NCBI RefSeq assembly: GCF_001813675.1
Contig: NZ_KV813662.1
Coordinates: forward strand, 121,843 to 159,551
Length of the DNA: 37,709 nt
Source of the DNA: Streptococcus sp. HMSC078D09
Lineage (GTDB): Bacteria; Bacillota; Bacilli; Lactobacillales; Streptococcaceae
Direction: 5' to 3'
The notes under the pieces are model-generated. The model was not told where the DNA came from and searched no databases. It saw nothing but the letters and a program-made list of their open reading frames with translations. Below are positions 25,145-33,784 of the stretch, one piece after another (positions within the stretch are counted from its first letter, which is position 1; each line of letters starts with the position of its first letter). The translations under genes and the position numbers were made by a program.

Positions 25145-25745
25145 TAATGTACTGAAGGACATTCAGCGCTTGATTTCAATCACCAATACAGGCTTAGCCT
25201 TCTCAAAAGATCCATTTGATCAAGAGCGCTACCAGGATATTCGTGAAATTTTACAGGATCTTGTGAGAGAAACGACTGATCTGAATTCACAAGAATTATC
25301 GGATTTGTTTCGACCGACAAACTATTATGACACCCCCTTAATTGATGTTAGGGCTTGGATTGTCAAAGATGACAAACTTTGTTTAGTGAAAGGTCAGGGA
25401 GAAGAGACCTGGGCTTTGCCGGGTGGTTTTGGTGAGGTTGGCTATTCTCCTAAAGAAAATATTTTAAAGGAAATCCAAGAAGAAACGGGCTATTTAGCAC
25501 GTATCAATCGCTTGTTGGCAGTATTTGATACCAATCGCTACCAATTGCAAAGCCGCCAATATGTGAAATTGGTATTTGAATGTGAATTGCTGGATGGAAG
25601 TTTTCAACAGAATCAGGAAATTTCCGATCTTGCATTTTTTGAGAGAGAGAAAATGCCTGCTCTTTCTACCAAGCGCAATACAGAAGAACAATTGAATTTC
25701 CTTTGGGAGGTTTATGATGGGAAACGAGATTTGTATTGTGATTAA
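25134..25745 (+). CDS. Nudix hydrolase with N-terminal helical domain
   Basis: This 203-residue protein has a helical N-terminal part of about 60 residues, as in the NUDIX hydrolase N-terminal family, then a Nudix domain from about residue 68. The box GGFGEVGYSPKENILKEIQE followed by ETGY deviates from consensus: Tyr replaces the first Glu and Lys replaces the Arg, while the essential EE pair is kept. Similar deviations occur in this subfamily. It overlaps murF by 11 bp and is probably translated by coupling to it. The substrate is unknown. Confidence 0.85.
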   Translation: MVSNNVLKDIQRLISITNTGLAFSKDPFDQERYQDIREILQDLVRETTDLNSQELSDLFRPTNYYDTPLIDVRAWIVKDDKLCLVKGQGEETWALPGGFGEVGYSPKENILKEIQEETGYLARINRLLAVFDTNRYQLQSRQYVKLVFECELLDGSFQQNQEISDLAFFEREKMPALSTKRNTEEQLNFLWEVYDGKRDLYCD

Positions 25746-25775
25746 AAACGATTTATAAATTAAAGGGAAATAAAA

Positions 25776-26477
25776 ATGACACTTTGGGATTTATTGTTTA
25801 CGAACCAAAAATCAGCCCCGCCTGAGTTTGGGCTCTGGTATTTTTTCCTACCAGTTTCCTTGTTGGTGGTTGGCTACTTTTCCATCAAATATGCGCAGTC
25901 CAAAAGCTACCAACGCTTTTGGTACTGGGCACAATTGATTCAAGTCTTGACCATCAATGCTTGGTATATTCTAGCCCACATGCCTTTGACGGATAATTTA
26001 CCATTTTATCATTGTCGCTTGGCCATGCTTGCGATCCTCTTTGCACCTAGAGGAACCTATATCAAGCAATACTTTGCCTTATTGGGAGTTTTAGGATCCA
26101 TTGCGGCCTTGGTTTATCCGGCCTTTGACCCCTTCCCCTTCCCCCATATCACCGTGCTCAATCTGATTTTTAGTCACTGGGCCTTGCTTGCTAATAGTTT
26201 GATTTACCTACAGGATCATTATCAATCTGAAAAACAAGACAACTTGAGAATTTTCAAGATCACTTTTGGCATGAATGCCTTGATTTTCTTAGTCAACCTT
26301 TTGACGAAAGGAGATTATGGCTTCTTACGGCGTCCACCAATCATTGGGGACCACGGTGCTCTCTTAAACTACCTCTTGGTTAGCTTTGTGATGGTAGCTG
26401 GAATTTTCTTAGTCAACCAACGTTATAAGTACAAATACAAGATGGTTGAAGAGAGTATCGTTTCGCGTTCAGAATAA
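25776..26477 (+). CDS. YwaF/TIGR02206 membrane protein, paralogue 1 of 3
   Basis: This 233-residue protein has about six or seven transmembrane helices and belongs to the YwaF/TIGR02206 family, now regarded as related to the TMEM164 acyltransferases. The conserved LPFYHCRLA carries Cys80, the residue equivalent by position to the proposed acyl-enzyme Cys. Conserved His residues (FPHITVL, FSHWALL) and the segment RRPPIIGDHGALLNY follow. It heads a tandem array of three related genes. Any acyltransferase activity is inferred from the family. Confidence 0.85.
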   Translation: MTLWDLLFTNQKSAPPEFGLWYFFLPVSLLVVGYFSIKYAQSKSYQRFWYWAQLIQVLTINAWYILAHMPLTDNLPFYHCRLAMLAILFAPRGTYIKQYFALLGVLGSIAALVYPAFDPFPFPHITVLNLIFSHWALLANSLIYLQDHYQSEKQDNLRIFKITFGMNALIFLVNLLTKGDYGFLRRPPIIGDHGALLNYLLVSFVMVAGIFLVNQRYKYKYKMVEESIVSRSE

Positions 26478-26502
26478 AAAGAGCAGATAAGGGAAAGAAA
26501 TC

Positions 26503-27189
26503 ATGACACTTTGGGATTTATTTTTCACCAGTCAACCAACGGCTCCTCCTCAATTGGGGGCTTGGTATTTCTTGCTACCGACCTCATTGGTAGTGGTGGG
26601 CCTTCTGTCTATTCGATTGGCCTCTTCCAAAGGCTATCAAAACTTTTGGTATTGGGGGCAGTTGATCCAGTTGCTGATTATCAATGCTTGGTATATTGCA
26701 GCACACTTGCCTTTTTCAGAGAGCCTGCCCTTCTACCATAGCCGGATGGCCATGTGGATTATCCTTTTGGCCCCCAAGGGCAGCTTCAAACAATATTTTG
26801 CCCTCGTGGGAGTCTTTGGTTCCATTATGGCCTTGCTTCATCCTGTTTTTTATCCCTACCCTTTTCCTCACGTTTCCTCGATCAACAATGTCTTTGGTCA
26901 CTGGGCTCTCCTGGCCAACTGTTTGATCTATCTGGTTCAATCCTACCAGGTGGAAGAAGGGGCTGTTTGGAAAATCTGTCAGATGACGTTTGGGGTCAAT
27001 GCCATTATTCAGCTTGCGAATCTCGCAACAGGCGGAAACTACGGTTTTATGCGTCGTCCTCCTGTCATAGGTGACCATGGCCTTGTTCTCAACTATTTGA
27101 TCGTGACAGTTCTCATGACGGGGACACTGATTCTTATCAATACGATCGTTCAGTACAGTAAGAAAAGAAGAATACCTAAATCTGTTTAA
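26503..27189 (+). CDS. YwaF/TIGR02206 membrane protein, paralogue 2 of 3 (Cys replaced by Ser)
   Basis: This 228-residue paralogue begins almost like its neighbour (MTLWDLFFTSQPTAPPQLGA) and keeps the same helices, the His positions (FPHVSS, FGHWALL) and RRPPVIGDHGLVLNY. Position 80 is Ser in LPFYHSRMA, where both neighbours have Cys. If that Cys is catalytic, this copy may be inactive or altered. It starts 25 nt after the first copy with an AAGGGAAAG site. The first two copies are closer to each other than to the third. Confidence 0.85.
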   Translation: MTLWDLFFTSQPTAPPQLGAWYFLLPTSLVVVGLLSIRLASSKGYQNFWYWGQLIQLLIINAWYIAAHLPFSESLPFYHSRMAMWIILLAPKGSFKQYFALVGVFGSIMALLHPVFYPYPFPHVSSINNVFGHWALLANCLIYLVQSYQVEEGAVWKICQMTFGVNAIIQLANLATGGNYGFMRRPPVIGDHGLVLNYLIVTVLMTGTLILINTIVQYSKKRRIPKSV

Positions 27190-27202
27190 ATAAGGAGATT
27201 TT

Positions 27203-27883
27203 ATGCATCATTTTTTCACTACAGAATCAACAGCACCACCAGCAATCTCAGCACTTTGGTATAGTGTGATGGTCTTGTTCGTTGTGACAGCGATTATGAT
27301 GTCACTTCGCTATTATCAGAATGAGCAATTTCGCAAATGCTTTCAATACTTACAAGGCTTCCAGTTAATTTGCTTGTATCTTTGGTATTTTGCCTACCAC
27401 ATTCCTTGGTCCAATAGCTTACCATTTTATCATTGCCGCTTGGCTATGTTTGCGGTCTTGTTTTTACCAGACCGCTGGAAAAGCAAACAGTTCTTTGCCT
27501 TGATGGGAGTGAGTGGAGCCATCTTTGCTTTGGGCTATCCAGTCTTTGATCCCTATACTTTCCCTCATATTACGAGTTTTTCTTTCCTCCTCGGACATTA
27601 CTGTCTCCTCATCAATTCCTTGATTTATCTCTTGAGATGCTATGATCGAAACCTCTTAAAAAATAGTCAGATTGTTCTCTATACCTTTGCCTTAGATTTA
27701 TTCCTGGTTGGAGTCAATCAATTGACAGGAGGAAATTATGGCTTGATGGCCCGCCCTCCGATTATGAGAGGGGATAAGGTGTGGCTCAATTATCTGGTTG
27801 TATCCAGTATTTTAGCCCTTGCTTTATTACTCTTTAATCAGTTCTTCAGTCGCAGAAGTGAGCGGGTGAAAGTGAGAAAATAA
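27203..27883 (+). CDS. YwaF/TIGR02206 membrane protein, paralogue 3 of 3
   Basis: This 226-residue paralogue has a shorter N-terminus (MHHFFTTESTAPPAISALWY) but the same layout: LPFYHCRLA with Cys78, FPHITSFSFLLGHYCLL, and ARPPIMRGDKVWLNYL, where the GDHG of the others is changed to GDKV. AAGGAG precedes the ATG, 13 nt after the second copy. A terminator follows, so the three genes, possibly with the Nudix gene, form one transcript. No separate promoter is evident for them. Confidence 0.85.
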   Translation: MHHFFTTESTAPPAISALWYSVMVLFVVTAIMMSLRYYQNEQFRKCFQYLQGFQLICLYLWYFAYHIPWSNSLPFYHCRLAMFAVLFLPDRWKSKQFFALMGVSGAIFALGYPVFDPYTFPHITSFSFLLGHYCLLINSLIYLLRCYDRNLLKNSQIVLYTFALDLFLVGVNQLTGGNYGLMARPPIMRGDKVWLNYLVVSSILALALLLFNQFFSRRSERVKVRK

Positions 27884-27893
27884 CAAGTAGGAA

Positions 27894-27925
27894 GGTTGGG
27901 ACATCTCGGTCTCAACCCTGTTTTA
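27894..27925 (+). terminator. Terminator after the YwaF-like array
   Basis: The stem GGTTGGGAC/GTCTCAACC (9 bp, one G-U) has a 6-nt loop and is followed by a TTTT-containing tail. Confidence 0.7.
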
Positions 27926-27941
27926 TATTAAAGGAGAATAT

Positions 27942-29867
27942 ATGAAGCGTTTCTTGCTAATGATTTCCCTCATTTGGAGTTTGGTTTGTACAATCACGAT
28001 CGCACATGCAGATGATGAAGTTCGCTATTCGATTGAATCCTATGTAGGACACCTCCAATTGCAGGAAGATAGCCAAGCAACATTTACACAAGAGATTACC
28101 TATCAGTTTCAGACAGGCTATCATGGTCAATATGTGACTCTAGGAAGCGCAGATCCTCTTCCAAAAGGGTTTAAGATTCATCGTCATCCTGAGGTGGAAG
28201 CCTATGTGGATGGGGAAAAACGTGAGATTCGTGTAGAGGAGACAGACCTGGAAGATGGTCGTCAATTAAAAATATACAATGCCCGTATCGTCGGAGGGAC
28301 GGTCAAGATCAAAGTAAAATGGAAGATTGATCATCTCTTGACTTTCTACAAGGATATTGCAGAACTGAATTGGTTTCCTATTTCAGATGGAGATGAGAAA
28401 GTCGCGAAATTAGATTTTTATGTGGATGGCTTGGATGCCAAGCAGGGAAAACTGTATGCCCATACTGGTTACTTTAATCCACCAGCCCAAGTTGAACGGA
28501 CTGCAACTGGTTATCATATTTGGACAAAGGATTTTCCAAAAAATGGCAAGCTCGAACTGCATGGCTATTGGCCAATGACAGAGGCCCTGCGTCGAAACCA
28601 AGCAAATGAGATTAACAAGGGAAATGGAAAAGAGAAATTTCTCAAAAAAGAAAAATCCATTGAACAAAAAACGTTCCTTTATCGGACCCTTCTACTCAAG
28701 GTTGTTCCAATTGTATCGATTCTTTTATTTATCCTAGCTTTCATTCCCTGGATCCGGTATTTTATCAGTACCAGAACTCGTCGAATTGCAAAAGGAGTAC
28801 GATTATACGAACCACCACAGAATTTACCTCCTCTTGTCCTAGCTAAGGCACTGTATCAACTTGATTTTGAACGGATGGTGATGTCTAGAGAGAAGGGGCA
28901 ACTAAAATTTAATCATCTCATCCAGGCAACCATGTTAGATCTTATTGATCGAGGAAATCTTCGGTTGACTAGGGATGAAAATGGGGAAACCTTGACCTGT
29001 CTCCATTATGAAGGCTTGGCTGATTTTGAATTGAAGTTTATTGAAATGATCTTTGATCAAGAATCTCAAATCAATATCAGTGAAGTATTTTCAAAGTATA
29101 AAATTGATAAAGTAGCCCTAAAAAAAGACTTTCGAGCTGCTAAATCAGACACGCAACGAGACCGTATTCGAAAGATCGGAAATGAAGTTCAATCCCTTTT
29201 AAAAAAGGATGCCCAGCAATTGTCAAAAGGTGTAGAAAAGGAAATTGCAAAATTAGGATTGCCCTCTTATTTTAGAGACTTAACTGAAAAAGAAGAAGCT
29301 TTTTCAAAAACAGGTTGCGCCCTACATTTCTGGCTCTTACTGATCTTATTTGTGAGCATGTGTTTCTTATCTCTCGGATTTGGATCACACCTATCTTCCT
29401 TCTATTTTTGGATCATTTTTCTTTTGGTTTTGTTCTTAATTCCATTTTATATTCTTGTGAAAATTCGCGAAGAACATCTCCAATCCTTAGAGAACTTGGA
29501 TGCACAATTTGAATGGATGGCCTTTCGAAATATGATCGAAAGTATTCCAAATTTCAACCAAGCGGAACTGGAGAGTGTTGTTCTATGGAATCGTATCCTA
29601 GTCTATGCAACTATGTATGGTCAAGCTAAAAAAGTGAGTCAGGTACTCAAAAATCATCAGATTTCCTTACCATATGAGGATTGGGATGCTGTTGTTTGGA
29701 TAACGACCTCTTCAAATTCCTTCCTAGACGGCTCTACCTTAATGAGTTATGCAGATGATTCCTATAGCGTTTCAAGCTTCTCTACTAACTCCTCAGATGG
29801 CAGTGGCGGCTTTGACGGCGGTGGCTTTTCTGATGGTGGCGGTGGCGGAGGATTTGGAGCCTTCTAA
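27942..29867 (+). CDS. DUF2207 membrane protein with Gly-rich C-terminus
   Basis: This 641-residue predicted membrane protein begins with a signal peptide (cleavage likely after AHA, near residue 23), followed by an extracellular DUF2207 beta-rich domain of about 200 residues. Next come a transmembrane helix near 250-275, a cytoplasmic domain and two further helices near 465-510. It ends in a flexible tail with many Gly (FDGGGFSDGGGGGGFGAF). The family is common in firmicutes and actinobacteria, but its role is unknown. AAAGGAG precedes the ATG. It is a single gene between two terminators with no clear promoter of its own, so partial read-through from upstream is likely. Confidence 0.88.
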   Translation: MKRFLLMISLIWSLVCTITIAHADDEVRYSIESYVGHLQLQEDSQATFTQEITYQFQTGYHGQYVTLGSADPLPKGFKIHRHPEVEAYVDGEKREIRVEETDLEDGRQLKIYNARIVGGTVKIKVKWKIDHLLTFYKDIAELNWFPISDGDEKVAKLDFYVDGLDAKQGKLYAHTGYFNPPAQVERTATGYHIWTKDFPKNGKLELHGYWPMTEALRRNQANEINKGNGKEKFLKKEKSIEQKTFLYRTLLLKVVPIVSILLFILAFIPWIRYFISTRTRRIAKGVRLYEPPQNLPPLVLAKALYQLDFERMVMSREKGQLKFNHLIQATMLDLIDRGNLRLTRDENGETLTCLHYEGLADFELKFIEMIFDQESQINISEVFSKYKIDKVALKKDFRAAKSDTQRDRIRKIGNEVQSLLKKDAQQLSKGVEKEIAKLGLPSYFRDLTEKEEAFSKTGCALHFWLLLILFVSMCFLSLGFGSHLSSFYFWIIFLLVLFLIPFYILVKIREEHLQSLENLDAQFEWMAFRNMIESIPNFNQAELESVVLWNRILVYATMYGQAKKVSQVLKNHQISLPYEDWDAVVWITTSSNSFLDGSTLMSYADDSYSVSSFSTNSSDGSGGFDGGGFSDGGGGGGFGAF

Positions 29868-29880
29868 CAGTCATGATAAG

Positions 29881-29914
29881 AAGACTAGAATCGACGGATT
29901 TTAGTCTTTCTTTT
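29881..29914 (+). terminator. Terminator of the DUF2207 gene
   Basis: A 12-bp stem (AAGACTAGAATC with GATTTTAGTCTT, one G-U) has a GACG loop and is followed by TCTTTTT. Confidence 0.88.
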
Positions 29915-29936
29915 TGCTCTCAAAGAAGAATCATCG

Positions 29937-29965
29937 TTGAAAAAAGTGCCTATTTTCGCTATAAT
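29937..29965 (+). promoter_or_regulatory. prfC promoter
   Basis: TTGAAA (29937-29942) and TATAAT (29960-29965) are 17 bp apart. The expected start near 29972 gives a leader of about 80 nt. Confidence 0.85.
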
Positions 29966-29983
29966 AGGACAGATAGAGAAATT

Positions 29984-30016
29984 GAGGAGAAATCCGATGT
30001 AGAGATGAATTTGTAA
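29984..30016 (+). promoter_or_regulatory. Start-stop codon pair and 3-codon ORF in the prfC leader
   Basis: A strong site, GAGGAG (29984-29989), is placed 7 nt before ATG-TAG (29997-30002), a start codon followed at once by a stop. Two nucleotides later ATG-AAT-TTG-TAA (30005-30016) forms a second mini-ORF. The prfC start itself has only AGGA placed 2 nt before it. A leader that loads ribosomes onto a start-stop pair could regulate or delay initiation on prfC. This is inference. Confidence 0.4.
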
Positions 30017-30052
30017 ATTTATCAAAAAATAAGAAGAGAAAGAATTAGGAAT

Positions 30053-31600
30053 ATGAACGTACAAGAAGAAATCAAAAAACGCCGTACCTTTGCCATCATC
30101 TCCCACCCGGATGCTGGTAAAACGACGATTACTGAGCAATTGCTTTACTTTGGAGGAGAGATTCGGGAAGCCGGTACTGTCAAAGGGAAGAAAACAGGAA
30201 ACTTCGCTAAATCCGACTGGATGGATATCGAGAAGCAACGTGGGATTTCGGTAACCTCATCTGTCATGCAGTTTGACTACGATGGCAAACGGGTTAATAT
30301 CCTAGATACCCCAGGGCACGAGGACTTCTCAGAAGATACTTACCGGACCTTGATGGCGGTGGATGCGGCGGTTATGGTCGTAGACTCTGCCAAGGGTATC
30401 GAGGCCCAAACCAAGAAATTATTTGAAGTTGTCAAACACCGTGGCATTCCAGTCTTCACCTTTATGAACAAGCTGGACCGTGATGGACGTGAGCCACTGG
30501 ACCTCCTGCAAGAATTGGAAGAAGTCTTGGGAATCGCAAGTTACCCAATGAACTGGCCGATCGGGATGGGGAAAGCCTTTGAGGGGCTTTACGACCTCTA
30601 TAATCAACGCTTGGAACTCTACAAAGGGGATGAACGCTTTGCGAGTCTTGAAGATGGAGACAAGCTCTTTGCTAACAATCCATTCTATGAACAAGTGAAA
30701 GACGATATCGAACTTTTGCAAGAAGCTGGAAATGAATTCTCAGAAGAAGCCATCCTTGCGGGTGAATTAACACCAGTCTTCTTCGGATCCGCTTTGACCA
30801 ACTTTGGAGTACAGACTTTCTTGGAGACTTTCCTCAAGTTTGCTCCAGAACCACATGGCCACAAGAAGACCGATGGAGAAATGGTCGATCCTTATGACAA
30901 GGATTTCTCAGGCTTTGTCTTTAAAATCCAAGCAAACATGGATCCTCGTCACCGTGACCGGATTGCCTTTGTGCGGATCGTATCGGGTGAATTTGAGCGT
31001 GGGATGAGTGTCAACTTGCCTCGTACTGGTAAGGGCGCTAAGCTATCAAATGTCACCCAGTTTATGGCCGAAAGCCGTGAGAATGTCAGCAATGCCGTAG
31101 CAGGAGACATCATCGGGGTCTACGATACAGGGACTTATCAGGTTGGAGATACGCTGACAGTTGGTAAAAACAAGTTCGAATTTGAACCACTGCCAACCTT
31201 TACGCCTGAAATTTTCATGAAGGTATCTGCCAAGAACGTCATGAAGCAAAAATCCTTCCACAAAGGGATTGAGCAATTGGTGCAAGAAGGAGCCATCCAG
31301 CTTTATACCAACTACCAAACAGGTGAATACATGTTGGGTGCTGTCGGGCAACTTCAGTTTGAAGTCTTTAAACACCGGATGGAAAATGAATACAATGCCG
31401 AAGTGGTCATGAGCCCAATGGGTAAAAAGACTGTTCGCTGGATCAAACCAGAAGACTTAGATGAGCGCATGTCTTCAAGCCGAAATATCTTGGCCAAGGA
31501 TCGCTTTGACCAGCCAGTCTTCCTCTTTGAAAATGACTTTGCCCTCCGTTGGTTTGCGGACAAGTATCCTGACGTTGAGTTGGAAGAAAAGATGGGATAA
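30053..31600 (+). CDS. prfC: Peptide chain release factor 3
   Basis: RF3 is a GTPase that removes RF1 and RF2 from the ribosome after termination. The 515-residue protein has the family length. The GTP-binding motifs are SHPDAGKTT (G1, residues 17-25), ISVTSS around G2, DTPGHEDF (G3) and NKLDRD (G4). The C-terminal domains ([19 protein letters not shown], then [12 protein letters not shown]) are typical of RF3 and separate it from EF-G. The ribosome binding site is weak (AGGA, 2 nt from the ATG), in contrast to the strong site in its leader. Confidence 0.97.
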   Translation: MNVQEEIKKRRTFAIISHPDAGKTTITEQLLYFGGEIREAGTVKGKKTGNFAKSDWMDIEKQRGISVTSSVMQFDYDGKRVNILDTPGHEDFSEDTYRTLMAVDAAVMVVDSAKGIEAQTKKLFEVVKHRGIPVFTFMNKLDRDGREPLDLLQELEEVLGIASYPMNWPIGMGKAFEGLYDLYNQRLELYKGDERFASLEDGDKLFANNPFYEQVKDDIELLQEAGNEFSEEAILAGELTPVFFGSALTNFGVQTFLETFLKFAPEPHGHKKTDGEMVDPYDKDFSGFVFKIQANMDPRHRDRIAFVRIVSGEFERGMSVNLPRTGKGAKLSNVTQFMAESRENVSNAVAGDIIGVYDTGTYQVGDTLTVGKNKFEFEPLPTFTPEIFMKVSAKNVMKQKSFHKGIEQLVQEGAIQLYTNYQTGEYMLGAVGQLQFEVFKHRMENEYNAEVVMSPMGKKTVRWIKPEDLDERMSSSRNILAKDRFDQPVFLFENDFALRWFADKYPDVELEEKMG

Positions 31601-31678
31601 GGAACGTTTTCAAAACCGATCCATAACAATAGAATAAGAAGACGAAATCTACCCGTTTTCGCTTATAAAGGAGAAACT

Positions 31679-32059
31679 ATGGGATTACTAAGTGGTTTGA
31701 TGGGCAATGCCTCTCAAAAGAATGTTGATAAAGTAGAAAGAGATCTGGAAGATATCTTGGTGCCGGGAGAGCAAGTCACACTTGCTTTTAGCTTGATTCG
31801 TGATTTAATCGTCTTTACAGAGTTTCGTTTGATCTTGGTGGATAAGCAAGGAGTAACAGGAAAGAAAACTTCCTACAAATCCCTTCCTTATCGCTCCATC
31901 TCTCGATTTTCAGTAGAAACTTCCGGTCATTTTGATTTGGATGCTGAATTAAAAATCTGGGTCTCTTCTGCAGTTGAGCCTTCAGAAGTGTTACAATTCA
32001 AGAGTGACAACAGCGTCATTGAAATCCAGCAAGCATTAGCCAGTGCGGTCTTTAAATAA
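31679..32059 (+). CDS. PH domain protein (bPH type)
   Basis: This 126-residue soluble protein matches the bacterial PH domain family: LVPGEQVTLAFSLIRDLIVF, then TEFRLILVDKQGVTGKK and YRSISRFSVETSGHFDLDAE. The domain covers nearly the whole protein. Members are widespread and their ligand is unknown. AAAGGAG precedes the ATG. It lies 78 nt after prfC and 42 nt before the CorA gene, so one transcript is possible, but a TATAAA-containing stretch just upstream could be its own promoter. Confidence 0.85.
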   Translation: MGLLSGLMGNASQKNVDKVERDLEDILVPGEQVTLAFSLIRDLIVFTEFRLILVDKQGVTGKKTSYKSLPYRSISRFSVETSGHFDLDAELKIWVSSAVEPSEVLQFKSDNSVIEIQQALASAVFK

Positions 32060-32101
32060 AAGAAATCGATTTGATAAAGAACAGTTGAGAAAGGAGACGG
32101 A

Positions 32102-33010
32102 ATGTTTATCGATAAACAATTGGGTCAAGATCGGAAATGGATCAATATCGACTCGGATATGATTGCTGAAAATTCATATCTTTATAAAAAATACGAGATT
32201 GACAAAGAAACCATTGAGTACGCGATGGATAGGAACGAACGTGCCCATATGGATTACAATCGAGAAAACGGTACGATCACCTTTATCTACAATGTATTGG
32301 ATTTAGAAAAGGACAAGGAATACTACGAAACCATTCCTATGACCTTTATCGTTCAAGATACGCGACTCGTCACCATCAGTAACCAAGACAATGCCTATAT
32401 CATTGAACAAATGGTTCGCTATTTGGAAAGCCATGAGGAACTATCGATCTATAAACTGCTTTTTGCAGGTCTTGAAATGATCAGTAATGCTTATTATCCG
32501 ATTATTGATCGCTTAGATAAGCACAAGGATGAACTCAATCGCTTGCTTCGAAAAACTACAACGACCAAGAATCTCTATGCCCTGTCTGACCTTGAGACCG
32601 GTATGGTTTATCTAGTTGCAGCAGCCAAGCAAAATCGGATGTTGCTAGAGCATATTAAAGCGCACGCCATCTATCGAAGGATGGATGATGTTGAAAAAGA
32701 GCAGTTTGATGATGCCATGATCGAAGCGCGTCAGTTGGTTTCAATGACTGAGTTGATTTCCAACGTCTTGCAGCAGTTGTCTGGATCATACAATAATATC
32801 CTAAACAATAACCTGAATGACAACCTGACCACCCTAACCATCTTTGAAGCCTTGTTGGCTGTTTTAGCCGTGATCACAGGTTTCTTCGGTATGAACATCC
32901 CTCTTCCATTGACACAAGATCCCAATGCATGGATTTATGTGTCGGTATGTAGCTTTATTTTATGGCTCCTTTTGGCAAAAGTGATGCGGTGGATTGTTAA
33001 AAAAAGATAA
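32102..33010 (+). CDS. CorA family divalent cation transporter
   Basis: This 302-residue protein has the CorA plan: a large N-terminal cytoplasmic domain with long helices, then two C-terminal transmembrane helices. The pore signature GMN is present in TGFFGMNIPLP at the end of the first helix, and a short loop (QDPNAW) joins the second. The C-terminus is basic (WIVKKR), as expected for the cytoplasmic ring. It should import Mg2+, or possibly Co2+ or Ni2+. AAAGGAG precedes the ATG. Confidence 0.93.
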   Translation: MFIDKQLGQDRKWINIDSDMIAENSYLYKKYEIDKETIEYAMDRNERAHMDYNRENGTITFIYNVLDLEKDKEYYETIPMTFIVQDTRLVTISNQDNAYIIEQMVRYLESHEELSIYKLLFAGLEMISNAYYPIIDRLDKHKDELNRLLRKTTTTKNLYALSDLETGMVYLVAAAKQNRMLLEHIKAHAIYRRMDDVEKEQFDDAMIEARQLVSMTELISNVLQQLSGSYNNILNNNLNDNLTTLTIFEALLAVLAVITGFFGMNIPLPLTQDPNAWIYVSVCSFILWLLLAKVMRWIVKKR

Positions 33011-33013
33011 AAA

Positions 33014-33041
33014 AAGAGGCTTGGAGAAATCCGAGCCTCTT
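33014..33041. terminator. Hairpin after the CorA gene
   Basis: A 12-bp stem, AAGAGGCTTGGA/TCCGAGCCTCTT with one wobble, has a GAAA loop. There is no T-run on the plus strand, but A residues precede it, so it would be a better terminator for the minus strand. It may act as an mRNA 3' end. Confidence 0.55.
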
Positions 33042-33478
33042 CGTATCTAAATAATCTGAGAAATAGGAACCATCTAGACACCTGCCCTCCTCTCCAAAGA
33101 AGGGGCAGTGTGAATAGTTCATTGACTGTACAAAATCTTCTTGGAAATAGTAGGAGTAGATTTAATAGTACTGAGTGGTTTCTAAAAAAATTAGAACGTA
33201 GAATAAATCGTTGAATCAGATAAAATGATCCTATTTCTTTATACAGAAATATTTTAGATACTAACTGTATTATACATATTTATTTGTAAAAACGCAAGAA
33301 CTACCAAAAAAAGTTTTTCCGAAGTTTTTATACTCCTATGATGAAGTATATGAAATGGTTACAAGAAGAAAACCAGTCCTGGCAAGGTTTAGGGGCGTTT
33401 TTATAATCTTAAGCTATCTAAGATTTTTTCCTAAAAAATAAAATTAGTCTCCTGTGACTATCATTTACCTCTTCATTG
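33042..33478. other. AT-rich stretch without a recognised gene
   Basis: I see no supported protein gene here. A GC-rich hairpin (CTGCCC/GGGCAG, about 33082-33110) stands out against AT-rich DNA. A TATACT at 33330-33335 is followed by ATG-ATG and a 21- or 22-codon frame that ends at 33406. The hairpin AATCTTA/TAAGATT with a T-run (about 33406-33429) comes next. This could mark a small RNA or a decayed gene; no ribosome binding site supports translation. Confidence 0.35.
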
Positions 33479-33487
33479 TGTTATACT
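33479..33487 (+). promoter_or_regulatory. Probable promoter of the cshA leader (extended -10)
   Basis: TGT-TATACT lies about 310 bp upstream of the cshA start. It would give a 5' leader of about 300 nt beginning near 33494. Confidence 0.55.
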
Positions 33488-33578
33488 AGATAAGTTGCAA
33501 ACTTGTATGAGAGAAATGCTGGGGAGATGGAACAATTAGAAAAGGAATGTTGGTCAATCTCCCACAAGGAGGATCTTG

Positions 33579-33659
33579 GTGTCTTTTCGTTTGGAAAACG
33601 ACTTTAATCAACTATATCCGCTAGTGCGAAAACATTTTTCGCAGAAGGGAATTCCATAA
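33579..33659 (+). CDS. Candidate leader ORF 1 upstream of cshA (26 codons)
   Basis: AAGGAGG (33566-33572) is placed 6 nt before a GTG. The frame encodes MSFRLENDFNQLYPLVRKHF and six more residues, then stops. I recognise no family. A second frame (33527-33607, also 26 codons) overlaps it but has a poorly spaced site. It may be a leader peptide or the remnant of a frameshifted gene. Confidence 0.3.
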   Translation: MSFRLENDFNQLYPLVRKHFSQKGIP

Positions 33660-33721
33660 AAAAACGATTGGGTTTTTCTTTAGATGAGTCTTGCGACAGG
33701 TAACCGGGAAGGAGACTTCCT

Positions 33722-33784
33722 ATGCAATCAGTGCGTTTTCGCATTGAAAGAAGTGTGATAAAGTGGCTTCGCACCACTTTTTAG
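33722..33784 (+). CDS. Candidate leader ORF 2 upstream of cshA (20 codons)
   Basis: AAGGAG (33709-33714) lies 7 nt before an ATG. The frame encodes the basic peptide [20 protein letters not shown] and stops at TAG 33782-33784, 13 nt before the cshA TTG. Its last codons run through the terminator-like hairpin at 33760-33782, so a translating ribosome would melt that hairpin. This is the arrangement expected of translational or transcriptional attenuation. No homologue is known to me. Confidence 0.35.
   Translation: MQSVRFRIERSVIKWLRTTF

Larger units (their letters stand above)
33494..33784 (+). ncRNA. Structured leader of cshA (candidate regulatory RNA)
   Basis: Visible stems include GGGAGAT/ATCTCCC (33522-33563), TCGTTT/AAACGA, a perfect TGCGAAAA/TTTTCGCA (33625-33643), CAGTGCG/CGCATTG around a TTTT loop, and a terminator-like AAAGTGG/CCACTTT with trailing T residues (33760-33782). 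GTGCG of the fourth stem could instead pair with CGCAC inside the last one, which would make the two structures exclusive. Two short ORFs with strong binding sites lie inside. It does not fit RNase P, tmRNA, a T-box or another riboswitch that I know. Confidence 0.4.

Noticed and set aside
33494..33784. The cshA leader as RNase P RNA, tmRNA, T-box or another known riboswitch
   Set aside because: I cannot find the conserved sequence signatures of these RNAs, and the length and stems do not fit them.
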